This document shows, piece by piece, positions 17,024 to 26,644 of a stretch of DNA of 64,000 nt. Source of the DNA: Pseudomonas orientalis (GTDB lineage: Bacteria; Pseudomonadota; Gammaproteobacteria; Pseudomonadales; Pseudomonadaceae). The first letter of the stretch is position 1; every line of letters begins with the position of its first letter. Made by a program: the position numbers and the translations under genes. The notes beneath the pieces are model-generated. The model was not told the origin of the DNA, made no database searches, and saw nothing but the letters and a program-made list of their open reading frames with translations. The DNA is taken from positions 3,036,501 through 3,100,500 of the forward strand of contig NZ_CP018049.1 of assembly GCF_002934065.1 (NCBI RefSeq), given 5' to 3'.

Positions 17024-17055
17024 CAACAGGGCGCAGCGACGCTGCGCCCCTGTTG
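17024..17055 (-). other. Long GC-rich stem-loop within the permease-dehydrogenase-porin operon
   Basis: CAACAGGGCGCAGCG pairs with CGCTGCGCCCCTGTTG (one bulged base) between the aldehyde dehydrogenase stop and the porin start. It has no U tract, so it is more likely a processing or stability hairpin or attenuator than an intrinsic terminator. Confidence 0.55.
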
Positions 17056-17063
17056 GCCGAGGG

Positions 17064-18485
17064 TTACTCGCCCGCGCGCTTATTGACGAACAGCAATTGC
17101 TGGCCGGTAAATTCCAATAACCCTTCGAGGCCGAACTCGACACCGAAGCCAGACATCTTGCTGCCGCCGAATGGCGTGTTCGGCTGGATCCGGGCGTGAC
17201 AGTTGACCCAGGCCACGCCACTTTCCAGGCGGCTGGCCAACGCCTGCGCCTGTTCGACATCCGGGCCCCATACCGAGCCGCCCAGGCCCATGTCACCGGC
17301 GTTGGCACGACGCAGCACATCCTCGACGTCGCTGTAAGCGATCAGCGGCAGCACCGGGCCGAACTGTTCCTCGTCCACCAGGCGCTGACCATCGGTCACA
17401 TCCGCGACCAATGTCGGTGGGTAGAAGAACCCCGGACGGTCCAGACGGGCGCCGCCACACAGGACCCGCGCCCCCTGATCCCGTGTATCGGCGACCAGGG
17501 CTTCAACCAACTGCAATTGCTCAAGGTTCTGCACCGGCCCGAAGTTGACACCGGGCTCCAGGCCATCACCCACCACCTGGCGCTGGGCAATCAGCGTCAG
17601 CGCGTCGGCGAAGGCCTCGTATTGGGATTCGTGAATGTACAAACGCTTGAGGGCTGCGCACGTCTGGCCCATGTTGAGGAAGGCTGCCTGGAAAATGTCC
17701 TCGGCGACCTCTTCCACCGATGTGCCGGGCAATACAATCGCAGCGTCGTTGCCGCCCAGTTCAAGGGTCAGGCGCTTGAGATTGGTGGCAGCGCCGCGCA
17801 TCACGCTCTGGCCGGTGGCGGTGGAACCGGTGAAGACAATCTTCTGGATGCCGGGGTGCGAAGTGATCGCACTGCCGAAACCCTGCTCGCCGGTCACGCA
17901 GTTGATCACACCGTTGGGCACATGCCGGGCAATGATTTCCACCAGGCGCAGGGTGCTGAGCGGCGTCAGGCTCGACGGCTTGCTGACCACGCAGTTGCCG
18001 GCCCGCAGCGCCGGCATGATGTGCCACACGGCAATCATGAACGGCCAGTTCCATGGCGTGATGGACGCCACCACACCCAGGGGTTTGCGGTGCAGTTCAA
18101 TGCGCTGGGTCGGGGTTTCTTCCACCAGCTCCACTTCAATCTGCTGTCCGGCGGCATAGCGGGTCCACGCAGCGGCGCCCATGACTTCGGAAAACGCCAG
18201 TTCCAGCGGTTTACCTTGTTCCTGCACGATCAACCGGGCCAACTCATCGGCGCCCTGCTCGATACTCTCGGCAATCGCCAACAGCCGCTCGCAGCGCTGA
18301 GCATGGGATACGTGACGCCACGCCTTGAAGGCCACTTGAGCGGCGGCCACCGCGTCGTCCAATTGAGCCAGCGAACCGGCCGGGCATTGTGCGAATGCGG
18401 CGCCGGTAGCCGGATTGATCACATCAAACTGCCCGTTTTCACCGGCAACCTGAATCCCATTGATAAGCATCTTGTAGTGGTGCAT
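17064..18485 (-). CDS. Aldehyde dehydrogenase family protein
   Basis: A 473-residue aldehyde dehydrogenase. Motifs seen are SITPWNWPFMIAVWH, FTGSTATGQ, the catalytic Glu in LTLELGGND, the nucleophile Cys in FLNMGQTCAALKRLYI, and EEQFGPVLPL. The LGGND and CAALKR variants place it in the succinate-semialdehyde/phenylacetaldehyde-like or vanillin-like branch rather than with the other two dehydrogenases in the window. It lies 83 bp after the APC permease gene and 88 bp before the porin gene on the same strand. A role in oxidising an aldehyde from an imported amine or amino acid is likely. Confidence 0.85.
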   Translation of the reverse strand: MHHYKMLINGIQVAGENGQFDVINPATGAAFAQCPAGSLAQLDDAVAAAQVAFKAWRHVSHAQRCERLLAIAESIEQGADELARLIVQEQGKPLELAFSEVMGAAAWTRYAAGQQIEVELVEETPTQRIELHRKPLGVVASITPWNWPFMIAVWHIMPALRAGNCVVSKPSSLTPLSTLRLVEIIARHVPNGVINCVTGEQGFGSAITSHPGIQKIVFTGSTATGQSVMRGAATNLKRLTLELGGNDAAIVLPGTSVEEVAEDIFQAAFLNMGQTCAALKRLYIHESQYEAFADALTLIAQRQVVGDGLEPGVNFGPVQNLEQLQLVEALVADTRDQGARVLCGGARLDRPGFFYPPTLVADVTDGQRLVDEEQFGPVLPLIAYSDVEDVLRRANAGDMGLGGSVWGPDVEQAQALASRLESGVAWVNCHARIQPNTPFGGSKMSGFGVEFGLEGLLEFTGQQLLFVNKRAGE

Positions 18486-18568
18486 GTGTCATCTTCCTTT
18501 AACGCTGGCGAGCCTTGCCGGACAACGGCAAGCGAACAGTGTGCAGTGGGACGGTATCGCTCGATGTT

Positions 18569-20017
18569 TTAGAGTTTGTGGCTGCCCAGCGCCAGGAAGC
18601 GCTGCGGCGAGACCTTGCGCAGTCGCGCGGCGAGAAAAACGCCGCCCAGCAGCGCCGCTGGAATGACCGCGCACAGTGCGTAGGACAGGAGCTGGCTGGC
18701 GCCGGTGAGCACGTCGAAATGCACCACCGCCAGTATCAGCACCATCAGCAAGGCCAGGCTGGAGAAAATCGGCAGGATACGCCCGCGCCAGAGGCCGACA
18801 TCGAGTTCCGGGTGCCGGTGGAAATACACACACACCGAGATCGAAGTCATCGCCATGAGCAAAATCACGCACAAGGTGGCGAGGTTGGAGAACCAGGCGA
18901 ACAGTTGCAGGATCGGATCGGCATCCATCGCAGCGAAGATCAGCACCACCACGGCTGCGATCAGGCTTTGCAACGCCGAGCCCATATGCGGGCTTTGGTG
19001 CACACGGTGGGTGGTGCCCAACAGACTGTGCAGCAGACCGTCGCGCCCGATAGCGTAGAAATAGCGCGCTGCGGCGTTATGGAATGCCAGCAGCCCGGCG
19101 TAGATGCTGACCATGAACAGCACCCGGATAATCTGCGTCAGGTACGGGCCGACAAAGTGGTCCGACATGCCGTAGATAAAGGTGGTTGGGTCCTGCAGGG
19201 CTTGCAGCATCGGCACGATTTTATCCGTACCTACGCCCACCACCATCGACCAGACCGACAGCGCGTAGAATCCGCCGATCAGCAGCACCGAGCTGTAGGT
19301 GGCAATCGGAATGGTGCGGTGCGGATTTTTCGCTTCTTCGCCGTAAATCGTCGTGGCCTCGAAGCCGATAAAGGCCGCGAAGCAGAACAGCAGGCCGATC
19401 GACGGGGTACCGCTGAGCACATGCTGGCGGGTGAACGAGTCGAGATTGACACCGCTGTCGCCGCCCGTCTTGAGAATCGCAATATCCAGGGTCAGGATCG
19501 CCAGGTATTCGGCAATCACGACCACCGACAAGACGCGGGCGGACAGATCGATCTTGCGATAGCCCAGGATCGCGATGCTGACCATCGCCATCAGCGAGTA
19601 GGACCACCAGGGCAACACCACGCCGTATACGCTTTCCATGGTGCCGCTGACCACGCCGCCGAACATGCCATAGAGGCCGACCTGCAGGATGTTGTAGGCA
19701 AACATCGCCAGCACGCCCGCCGCCCCTCCGGCCAGGCCACCCAGGCCGCGCGAGGTAAAGGCGTAAAAACCACCGGCGTTGGTGACATGCCTGGCCATGG
19801 TGGTGTAACCGACCGAAAACGCCAGCAGCACCGCCAGGGCCAGCAATAACAAGGCCGGGGTGCCGGCACCGTTGCCCAGCATGATGCCAATCGGGAAGCC
19901 TCCGGCGATAACGCTGAGCGGGCTCGCCGCCGAAATCACGAAGAAGATGATAAAGCCGACACCCAAGGCGCCACGCTTGAGCTCCGTGGAGCTGTTGACC
20001 GGGATAGATAGACTCAT
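18569..20017 (-). CDS. APC family amino acid/amine permease
   Basis: A 482-residue inner-membrane transporter with about 12 hydrophobic helices. TM1 carries GFIIFFVISAASPLSVIAGG, with the unwound helix-breaking pattern of APC transporters, and CFAAFIGFEATTIYGEEAKNP is the typical TM6 region. The protein should import an amino acid, amine or similar compound with H+ or Na+. It is first in the permease-dehydrogenase-porin unit. A TACAAT box lies just upstream of an AAGG ribosome site, but no matching -35 was found. Divergent from the MFS gene across 254 bp that hold an inverted repeat. Confidence 0.85.
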   Translation of the reverse strand: MSLSIPVNSSTELKRGALGVGFIIFFVISAASPLSVIAGGFPIGIMLGNGAGTPALLLLALAVLLAFSVGYTTMARHVTNAGGFYAFTSRGLGGLAGGAAGVLAMFAYNILQVGLYGMFGGVVSGTMESVYGVVLPWWSYSLMAMVSIAILGYRKIDLSARVLSVVVIAEYLAILTLDIAILKTGGDSGVNLDSFTRQHVLSGTPSIGLLFCFAAFIGFEATTIYGEEAKNPHRTIPIATYSSVLLIGGFYALSVWSMVVGVGTDKIVPMLQALQDPTTFIYGMSDHFVGPYLTQIIRVLFMVSIYAGLLAFHNAAARYFYAIGRDGLLHSLLGTTHRVHQSPHMGSALQSLIAAVVVLIFAAMDADPILQLFAWFSNLATLCVILLMAMTSISVCVYFHRHPELDVGLWRGRILPIFSSLALLMVLILAVVHFDVLTGASQLLSYALCAVIPAALLGGVFLAARLRKVSPQRFLALGSHKL

Positions 20018-20068
20018 GTTATTAACCTTATTGTATGAGGCAGTCGCTGTGGTGTGGGACCGAGCGAG

Positions 20069-20101
20069 GCGCTATCGGTACCAGATAGCGCTTTTGTTTT
20101 T
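20069..20101 (+). terminator. Terminator-shaped hairpin in a divergent intergenic region
   Basis: GCGCTATC (20069-20076) and GATAGCGC (20084-20091) form a perfect 8-bp stem with a 7-nt loop, followed on the plus strand by TTTTGTTTTT. No plus-strand gene lies upstream to need terminating, so it may end a small RNA or antisense transcript or act in the leader of the permease gene. Confidence 0.5.
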
Positions 20102-20149
20102 GGGATTGCACGCTGTATTCGATGCTATGCCCGCCCATGAACAACCCGC

Positions 20150-20222
20150 TATCCCAAATCGGTAACATCGCCGCTGTCGCATCAGACCGACAGATACCGG
20201 CCTTCAGAACCGATTTGGGATA
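20150..20222. promoter_or_regulatory. Widely spaced 14-bp inverted repeat, candidate operator pair
   Basis: TATCCCAAATCGGT (20150-20163) and ACCGATTTGGGATA (20209-20222) are perfect inverse copies separated by 45 nt, between the divergent permease and MFS genes. The arms are too far apart for a simple dimer site but suit two sites bound cooperatively or by looping. Confidence 0.5.
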
Positions 20223-20271
20223 ACGGCGCCCCTCTGCATTCAGGCATGCTAGGTCCAGCCCCCTTTTCCGG

Positions 20272-21771
20272 ATGCCGGCCATGCCCTTTACCGACTCCAA
20301 ACATCGCTGGCTGATACTTGCCATCATTTCCAGCGCGTTGCTGCTTATCGTCATTGACATGACGGTGCTGTATACCGCGTTGCCCACACTCACGCGGGAG
20401 CTCAGCGCCACGGCGTCGCAAAAGCTCTGGATCATTAATATCTACGCGCTGATCGCCGCCGGACTGCTGTTGGGCATGGGCACCCTCGGCGACCGTCTCG
20501 GGCACAAACGGCTGTTTATCGGCGGCCTGAGCGTTTTCGGCCTATTCTCGCTGATCGCCGCGTTCTCGCCATCGGCCAGCATCTTGATCGTCGCCCGTGG
20601 GTTCCTGGCGGTCGGCGCGGCGATGATGATGCCCGCCACGTTGGCGCTGGTGCGCTTGACGTTTACCGACCCGCGCGAGCAGGCCATGGCGTTCGGTGTC
20701 TGGGCCTCAGTAGCCTCCGGGGGCGCCGCATTCGGCCCCGTAGTGGGCGGGCTTTTGCTGGAGCATTTCTGGTGGGGCTCGGTGTTTCTCATCAATGTGC
20801 CGATTGTGCTGCTGGCCCTGCTGCTCGCAGCGACAGTGATTCCCGATCACCCGGGGAATGCGCAAAGACGCTGGGACTGGCTCGGTTCGCTGCAGGTCAT
20901 GATCGGCTTGATCAGCGTAGCCTATGCGGTCAAGGAACTGGGTAAACGGCACCCCTCCTTCGCGGCCATGCTGATAGCACTCGTCCTGGGCACGTTATTC
21001 CTGACGCTTTTCATTCGACGTCAACGGCGTGCCGATCAGCCGATGCTGGATCTGTCTCTGTTCTCCACGCCTGGCTTCAGAAATGCGGTGATTTCGGCAG
21101 TGGTATCAGCCGCCGCCTTGATCGGCATGGAGCTGGTCTTCAGCCAGCGCCTGCAACTGGTGCTGGGCCTGTCGCCACTGGAGGCGGCGCTGTTCATCCT
21201 GCCGCTGCCGCTGGGTTCGTTCGTCGCCGGGCCGCTTGCCGGGCATTATCTGCCGCGCCTGGGAGAGCAGCGCATGCTGTTCTGGACGCTGCTGCTTTCG
21301 GCTGCCGCGATGCTCACCTACTTGCTGGCGCACAACGCCGCAGCGCCAGTGCAAATCATCAGCCTCGCGCTGCTGGGCCTTACGATGGGCGCCTCACTGA
21401 CCGCAGCGTCCAGCACGATCATGCTCAGCGCGCCCGCCGACAAGGCCGGCATGGCCGCCTCCCTCGAGGAGGTCTCCTTTGAACTGGGCGGCGCCGCAGG
21501 CGTGACACTGGCGGGCAGCCTGTTATCGGCCATCTACGCCTACTCGGCGAGCCAGATGATTCCTCCATGGCTGGCCCTGAACCCCATGATCTTCGAGAGC
21601 CTCGACGATGCGCTGGTGGTCGCCGCGACGCTGGCGCCGGAGGACGCGGCGATGCTGATCGGGTCGGCCCGTTCGGCGTTCGACGCGGGTTTCGTCGCGG
21701 TAATGGCCACCTGTGCGGCATTGCTATTGATGGCAGCGCTGCTGGTCAGGCCACGCAACCGGGTGTCATGA
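20272..21771 (+). CDS. MFS transporter, DHA2/SmvA-like drug exporter
   Basis: A 499-residue 14-helix major facilitator. The conserved motif D near the start is LLIVIDMTVLYTALPTL, motif A is GTLGDRLGHKRLF, and motif C-like glycine patterns occur in VASGGAAFGPVVGGLLLEHF. It resembles SmvA/QacA proton-driven exporters for cationic dyes and biocides. The ATG at 20272 is used; a second ATG three codons later (20281) is possible. It is divergent from the APC permease and may be controlled through the inverted repeat at 20150-20222. No TetR-type regulator lies beside it, as often seen with smvA. Confidence 0.85.
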   Translation: MPAMPFTDSKHRWLILAIISSALLLIVIDMTVLYTALPTLTRELSATASQKLWIINIYALIAAGLLLGMGTLGDRLGHKRLFIGGLSVFGLFSLIAAFSPSASILIVARGFLAVGAAMMMPATLALVRLTFTDPREQAMAFGVWASVASGGAAFGPVVGGLLLEHFWWGSVFLINVPIVLLALLLAATVIPDHPGNAQRRWDWLGSLQVMIGLISVAYAVKELGKRHPSFAAMLIALVLGTLFLTLFIRRQRRADQPMLDLSLFSTPGFRNAVISAVVSAAALIGMELVFSQRLQLVLGLSPLEAALFILPLPLGSFVAGPLAGHYLPRLGEQRMLFWTLLLSAAAMLTYLLAHNAAAPVQIISLALLGLTMGASLTAASSTIMLSAPADKAGMAASLEEVSFELGGAAGVTLAGSLLSAIYAYSASQMIPPWLALNPMIFESLDDALVVAATLAPEDAAMLIGSARSAFDAGFVAVMATCAALLLMAALLVRPRNRVS

Positions 21772-21875
21772 ATCAGTGACATCAGCCGATGCAGTAACAC
21801 ATCCAATAAAAAAAGTCGGTGGTGCCACACCAACCGATGATCGATCAACACGCTGTTCACCTGTGAGATAGCCCA

Positions 21876-24014
21876 ATGCTCGACGCCCTTTCCATCCGTT
21901 TGAAATTCGTCCTTTTGTCCGGTTTGTGCCTGCTCGGCGTGATCGGCCTGATCGTCGGCATGAATCTCTACCAGGGCAACCAGAACAACCGGTTGATCAG
22001 CACCTCGAGCAGCAAGATGCTGACTGACAGCGGCGAAACCCTGCTGCTGGCCAGGGCGGCGGAACAGGCGAAGAACCTGCAGGGCGAATTCGCCCGCAGC
22101 CGGCAGATCATCAGCGCTTTTTCCGACCAGGCGGCCGGCTTGCGCACCATGGCCGCCCAGCGCGGGTTGGCGGCCGCGACATTGCGTGAAGAACTTAACC
22201 TGGCGCTCAAGACCACGTTCGAACGCAATCCCGAGATTCTCGGGCTTTGGCTGGTGTACGAACCTGATGCGCTGGATGGCAAAGACAGCGAGTTCGTCAA
22301 CGACGCCGCACGCGCCGCCAACGAGAACGGACGTTTTGCCAGCGCCTGGAATCGCGGCGCGGGTCAAGCGATGAATATTCTGATCCCCGAAAGCGATTTG
22401 CAAAAGACCGAGTTGAGCATCAGCGGCACGCCCTACAACAGTTGGTACACCTGCCCGCGAGATACGCGACGTACCTGCCTGATGGCTCCCTATGCCGACA
22501 CCCAGGCCGGACAGGTCCAGCTGATGACCACGCTGTCGATGCCCCTGATCGCCGATGGCAAGGTGATCGGCACCCTTGGGGTCGACCTTGCGCTCGGCGC
22601 CCTGCAAGCTGCCGCGAGCGATGCCCAGCGCACCCTGTTCGACGGTTCAGGGCGCATGCTGATTGTTTCCGACAGTGGCGTACTTGCCGCCTACAGCGCG
22701 GATGCGAGTCAGGTCGGCAAAAACATCGGCGTCCCGTTGAAGGATGAGGGCAAGGCGGTGCTTGCGGCCTTGACGCAACAAAAACCGGTGGTGCTGGCCG
22801 GTGATGCGCTGATTCGTGCTGTGTATCCCGTTGCCCCCATCGCCGAAGCGCCGGCATGGGGCGTGGTCATCGACCTGCCGAAGGACGTCTTGCTGGCGGA
22901 CTCGATGAAGCTGCAGACCCTGCTTGACCAGACGCAAACCCGCGACACTCTGGAGTCGCTGTTGGTCGCCGTCGGCGCAGGGCTGTTGGGCTTGCTGCTC
23001 ATCTGGTTCACCGCCTCCGGTGTGACGCGCCCGATCAACAGTGTCGCTCGGATGCTCAAGGCGATTGCCAGCGGCGACGGCGATCTGACCCAGCGGCTCG
23101 ATTACCGCAAGAAAGATGAACTGGGCGAGCTGGTGAACTGGTTCAACCGGTTTCTCGACAAACTGCAACCCACCATTGCGCAACTCAAGCAGAGCATCAC
23201 CGCTGCGCGCGGCACCGCCGACCAGTCGTCGCACATCGCGCGCCAGACCAGCGAAGGGATGCAGGTGCAATTTCGCGAGATCGATCAACTGGCAACCGCG
23301 TCCAACGAGATGAGCGCCACGGCCCACGAAGTCGCCAACAGCGCATCAAGCGCAGCGACGGCGGCCCGAGGCGCAGACCAGGCGTCCAGGGAAGGCATCA
23401 CCATCATCGAGCGCAGCACCCGTGACATCAACGCGCTGGCCAGCGAAGTCAGCAAGGCCGTGACCGAAGTCGAAGCGCTGGCGGTCAACAGCGAACAGAT
23501 CGGCTCGGTACTGGAGGTGATCCGCAGCATCGCCGAGCAGACCAACCTGCTCGCCCTCAACGCCGCGATCGAGGCCGCGCGGGCCGGCGAAAGCGGTCGG
23601 GGTTTCGCGGTGGTGGCCGACGAAGTCCGCAACCTTGCCAAGCGTACCCAGGACTCGGTAGAGGAAATTCGCCTGGTGATCGAGCGTATCCAGACCAGCA
23701 CGCGTGGCGTGGTGGCCACCATGCACTCAAGCCAGACCCAGGCCCAGAGCAACGCCAGCCAGATCCATCAGGCCGTGGAGGCGCTCGGAAAAATCAGCGA
23801 GGCGGTCACGGTGATCAATGACATGAACCTGCAGATCGCAAGCGCGGCGGAAGAGCAGAGCGCGGTGGCCGAGGAGGTCAATCGCAATGTCTCGACCATC
23901 CGCGGAGTGACCGAGACACTGACTGAACAGGCCGCCGAGTCGGCACAGATCAGCAGTCAGCTCAACGAACGGGCCAATCAGCAAATGAAACTGATGGATC
24001 AGTTCCGCGCTTAA
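21876..24014 (+). CDS. Methyl-accepting chemotaxis protein with double-Cache sensor
   Basis: A 712-residue chemoreceptor. TM1 is about residues 11-30. A long periplasmic dCache-like ligand domain (about 31-360) contains [20 protein letters not shown] and [17 protein letters not shown]2 is near [20 protein letters not shown], followed by a HAMP domain and a signalling domain with the hairpin tip [20 protein letters not shown]. The ligand domain pattern resembles the McpU/TlpQ polyamine-type and related amino acid receptors. It sits beside amine and amino acid catabolic genes, which fits taxis toward the same compounds. The ligand is inference. It ends without a CheR-tether pentapeptide. Confidence 0.9.
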   Translation: MLDALSIRLKFVLLSGLCLLGVIGLIVGMNLYQGNQNNRLISTSSSKMLTDSGETLLLARAAEQAKNLQGEFARSRQIISAFSDQAAGLRTMAAQRGLAAATLREELNLALKTTFERNPEILGLWLVYEPDALDGKDSEFVNDAARAANENGRFASAWNRGAGQAMNILIPESDLQKTELSISGTPYNSWYTCPRDTRRTCLMAPYADTQAGQVQLMTTLSMPLIADGKVIGTLGVDLALGALQAAASDAQRTLFDGSGRMLIVSDSGVLAAYSADASQVGKNIGVPLKDEGKAVLAALTQQKPVVLAGDALIRAVYPVAPIAEAPAWGVVIDLPKDVLLADSMKLQTLLDQTQTRDTLESLLVAVGAGLLGLLLIWFTASGVTRPINSVARMLKAIASGDGDLTQRLDYRKKDELGELVNWFNRFLDKLQPTIAQLKQSITAARGTADQSSHIARQTSEGMQVQFREIDQLATASNEMSATAHEVANSASSAATAARGADQASREGITIIERSTRDINALASEVSKAVTEVEALAVNSEQIGSVLEVIRSIAEQTNLLALNAAIEAARAGESGRGFAVVADEVRNLAKRTQDSVEEIRLVIERIQTSTRGVVATMHSSQTQAQSNASQIHQAVEALGKISEAVTVINDMNLQIASAAEEQSAVAEEVNRNVSTIRGVTETLTEQAAESAQISSQLNERANQQMKLMDQFRA

Positions 24015-24048
24015 CCCGTGGCGTGCCGTTGCGCCGCCGTGCAGGCCA

Positions 24049-25011
24049 TCACGCGCGCGCGCAGACGGGGATGGCGGCGCGGACGGTATGGGACGGTAAC
24101 TCTGCGAACAGTGCCTGGTACTCCTCGGCAAAATGACTGAGGTGGTAGAAGCCCCACTGGGCGGCGGCGTCACCGATGGAGAGGCGGGACGCGAGGGTAC
24201 ACATCAGGGTCCGACGCACGCCATTGAGCCGGACAGAGCGCAAGTAGTTCAGCGGCGTGGTCTCGGCTACCGAGCGGAAGCTGTTCTGCACGGTGCGCCG
24301 ACTCACCTGCAGGCGTTGGCACAACTCGTTGACGCTGGGCACGTCGATCCTTTCGGCAGTCGCCAGTCGGTGGCATTTCTCGACAATGAAGCTGCGCGTG
24401 GAACTGGGGCTGCGTTGGAGCTTGTCGCAGGCCGGGTCGGTGAGCAATTGCAACAACTCACCGAGCAACGCCCGCTCCAGCCCCTGCTCGCCCGCGCTGT
24501 CGAGTTCCTCGCCGACCTCCGCCAGCGAGAGCACGGCGAGCAATCCAAGCCGAGCCTGGGCGAAGCGTTGCGCAGACACCCGGATCACGGGTTGGCGCAG
24601 CAACCGACTGACCTCACTGGCCGACGCCGTTTGCTCCAGTACCTGCTCGAACCACTCGCGCTCGAAGGTCACGGATAGCAGCTCCATGCCCATCGGCATA
24701 TGGAACATGAACTCCTCGCCCCCCTGCAGAAAGAACAGGCTGCTGTCATCGACTTCGCGACCCTGCATGCGCGTCGAACCCGGCACGCTGATCGGCACGG
24801 CAAAGCACATCTTGCCTCGCGGTGCCACACCGCGCTGCACCACCCGCTGGTTGATCTGCTCGCGAAACACGTGGCAACGCGCAGTGGTCAGCTGCATCAA
24901 CGAACTCTCGGCCGGACCGGCCGTTAACTGGCTGTAATCCTGGCTCCACTCCTGGACATTGGCCGCATGGACGTGGATATCGCGAAAATGGCTTATATGA
25001 TGATTTTTCAT
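24049..25011 (-). CDS. AraC family regulator, EutR/FeaR-like
   Basis: A 320-residue regulator whose N terminus (HFRDIHVHAANVQEWSQDY) and overall layout match the EutR-like protein at 4993-5934. The AraC domain has LCQRLQVSRRTVQNSF and AAAQWGFYHLSHFAEEYQAL near the C terminus. It is divergent from the class III aminotransferase gene, with about 210 bp of mostly AT-rich sequence between them. It therefore probably activates the aminotransferase and aldehyde dehydrogenase pair in response to an amine or amino acid. The start ATG has only a weak ribosome site. Confidence 0.85.
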   Translation of the reverse strand: MKNHHISHFRDIHVHAANVQEWSQDYSQLTAGPAESSLMQLTTARCHVFREQINQRVVQRGVAPRGKMCFAVPISVPGSTRMQGREVDDSSLFFLQGGEEFMFHMPMGMELLSVTFEREWFEQVLEQTASASEVSRLLRQPVIRVSAQRFAQARLGLLAVLSLAEVGEELDSAGEQGLERALLGELLQLLTDPACDKLQRSPSSTRSFIVEKCHRLATAERIDVPSVNELCQRLQVSRRTVQNSFRSVAETTPLNYLRSVRLNGVRRTLMCTLASRLSIGDAAAQWGFYHLSHFAEEYQALFAELPSHTVRAAIPVCARA

Positions 25012-25225
25012 AATGTGCGAAAAGCCTCTGCCAATTTTTGTTTTTATCTCAAGCTACCTTGCAATATTCGCACATAGATCAATTACCGCGAAGTTTCTTC
25101 TCAAATAGGGCCTTTGGCGGAACCTGCCGATGGACCGATTCATCATTTGCCGATTCGGGCTAACGGACAGGCACACTCCATGAGAATGATCCACATACTG
25201 AAACCGACATTCCAGAGAGTGCGTC

Positions 25226-26602
25226 ATGATTGAGTCCAAACTAGAACCCCTGCATTTCGCGGATGCCCCGCGCATTATTTCCAGCACCCTGCCCGGCCCG
25301 CTGACCCGCGAAGCGCTGGCATTGTCGGCGAGTACCGAATCGATGGCGCGCGGCGGCGGCCGCATGCCTATTGCCATGGACCGCGCGTTCGGCGCGACCT
25401 TCAAGGATCCCGACGGCAACACCTACATCGACCTTTCCGCGGGCGTGGGCGTCAGCAGCGTCGGTCGCTGTCACCCGCAGGTGGTAAAAGCCATCCGCGA
25501 ACAGTCCGAAGTGTTGATGCATGCGCTGGAAATCAACAGCACCCGCCGCACCGAACTGGCCGCCAAGATGTCCGAGATCGCGCCCGAGGGCTTGCGCGGT
25601 GACTGCATCACGTTCTTCACGCAAAGCGGCAGCGATGCGCTGGAAGCTGCCATCAAGTTTGCCAAACGCATCACGGGGCGTCACCAGATCCTCGCCTTCC
25701 ACGGCGGCTACCACGGCGTGTGGAACGCCTCGGGCGCGCTGACCACCGGCACGGCCTACCGCAAGGGCTACGGCCCGATGATGGGCGGCGTGATTCACGC
25801 ACCCTACCCCTACGCCTACCGCTTTCCCTTCGACACCACGCAAAAAAGTGCCGAGCAGATTGCCGGCGACTACGTGGATTACCTGCTGAACAGCCCTTAC
25901 ACCGCCGCCGATGACGTGGCCGCCGTGATTGTGGAACCGGTGCAGGGCGAAGGCGGCTACGTGCCGCCCTCCCCCGAATTCCTGCAACTGTTGCGCAAGG
26001 CCTGCGACCGCGCCGGCGCGTTGCTGATCGTTGACGAAGTCCAGTCCGGTGCGGGCCGCACCGGCAAGATGTGGGCGGTCGAGCACTCCGGGGTCAAACC
26101 CGACATGCTCACCTTCGGCAAGGGCATTGGCAGCGACCTGCCGATGGCCGGGCTGATCATGCGCTCGGACCTCGCCGCGCAGATTCCCGACGGTTCGATG
26201 CCCAATACCTTCGCCGCCAACTCGCTGTCCGCGGCCGTGGCGTTGACCAATATCAACATCCTGCAGGACCCGGAACTCGGCCTGCTCGATCGCGCCCACA
26301 CCCTGGGCCTGGAAGCGCAGGAACGTATCCGCGGGTTCAACAGCCCGTTCGTCGGCGAAGTTCGCGGTCGCGGCCTGATGATCGGTATCGAGCTGGTTGA
26401 AGACGCCGCCACCAAGACGCCGCTCGAAGGCGCCAGGATCGGCCAGCTCATGGGCTACCTGATGAACCACGGCGTACTTATGATTCCCTGCGGGCGTTAC
26501 AGCAACGTGATGCGTGTGATGCCTTCGCTGACGATCACGCGCGAGCTGTTCTTCAAGGCGTTGGACATTTTCGGCGATGCCCTGGCCTCCCTCAAGGCCT
26601 GA
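25226..26602 (+). CDS. Class III PLP-dependent aminotransferase
   Basis: A 458-residue omega-aminotransferase of the 4-aminobutyrate/diaminobutyrate class. DGNTYIDLSAGVGV lies at the N-terminal side, FTQSGSDALEAAIKFA and FHGGYHGVWNASGAL in the cofactor pocket, then DEVQSGAGRTGKMWAVEH. The Schiff-base Lys is in TFGKGIGSDLPMAG. Such enzymes move the amino group of GABA, beta-alanine or other terminal amines to pyruvate or 2-oxoglutarate and give an aldehyde. The aldehyde dehydrogenase gene 42 bp downstream would oxidise that aldehyde. Start ATG with a weak GAGAG site. Confidence 0.9.
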   Translation: MIESKLEPLHFADAPRIISSTLPGPLTREALALSASTESMARGGGRMPIAMDRAFGATFKDPDGNTYIDLSAGVGVSSVGRCHPQVVKAIREQSEVLMHALEINSTRRTELAAKMSEIAPEGLRGDCITFFTQSGSDALEAAIKFAKRITGRHQILAFHGGYHGVWNASGALTTGTAYRKGYGPMMGGVIHAPYPYAYRFPFDTTQKSAEQIAGDYVDYLLNSPYTAADDVAAVIVEPVQGEGGYVPPSPEFLQLLRKACDRAGALLIVDEVQSGAGRTGKMWAVEHSGVKPDMLTFGKGIGSDLPMAGLIMRSDLAAQIPDGSMPNTFAANSLSAAVALTNINILQDPELGLLDRAHTLGLEAQERIRGFNSPFVGEVRGRGLMIGIELVEDAATKTPLEGARIGQLMGYLMNHGVLMIPCGRYSNVMRVMPSLTITRELFFKALDIFGDALASLKA

Positions 26603-26644
26603 GTGCGTCATCTCCAACCCCTCCCATCACGCATGGACACCCAC

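Noticed and set aside
25241..26617. 458-codon minus-strand frame opposite the class III aminotransferase
   Set aside because: Mirror of a gene with solid motifs; low-complexity composition rich in His, Gly and Arg.
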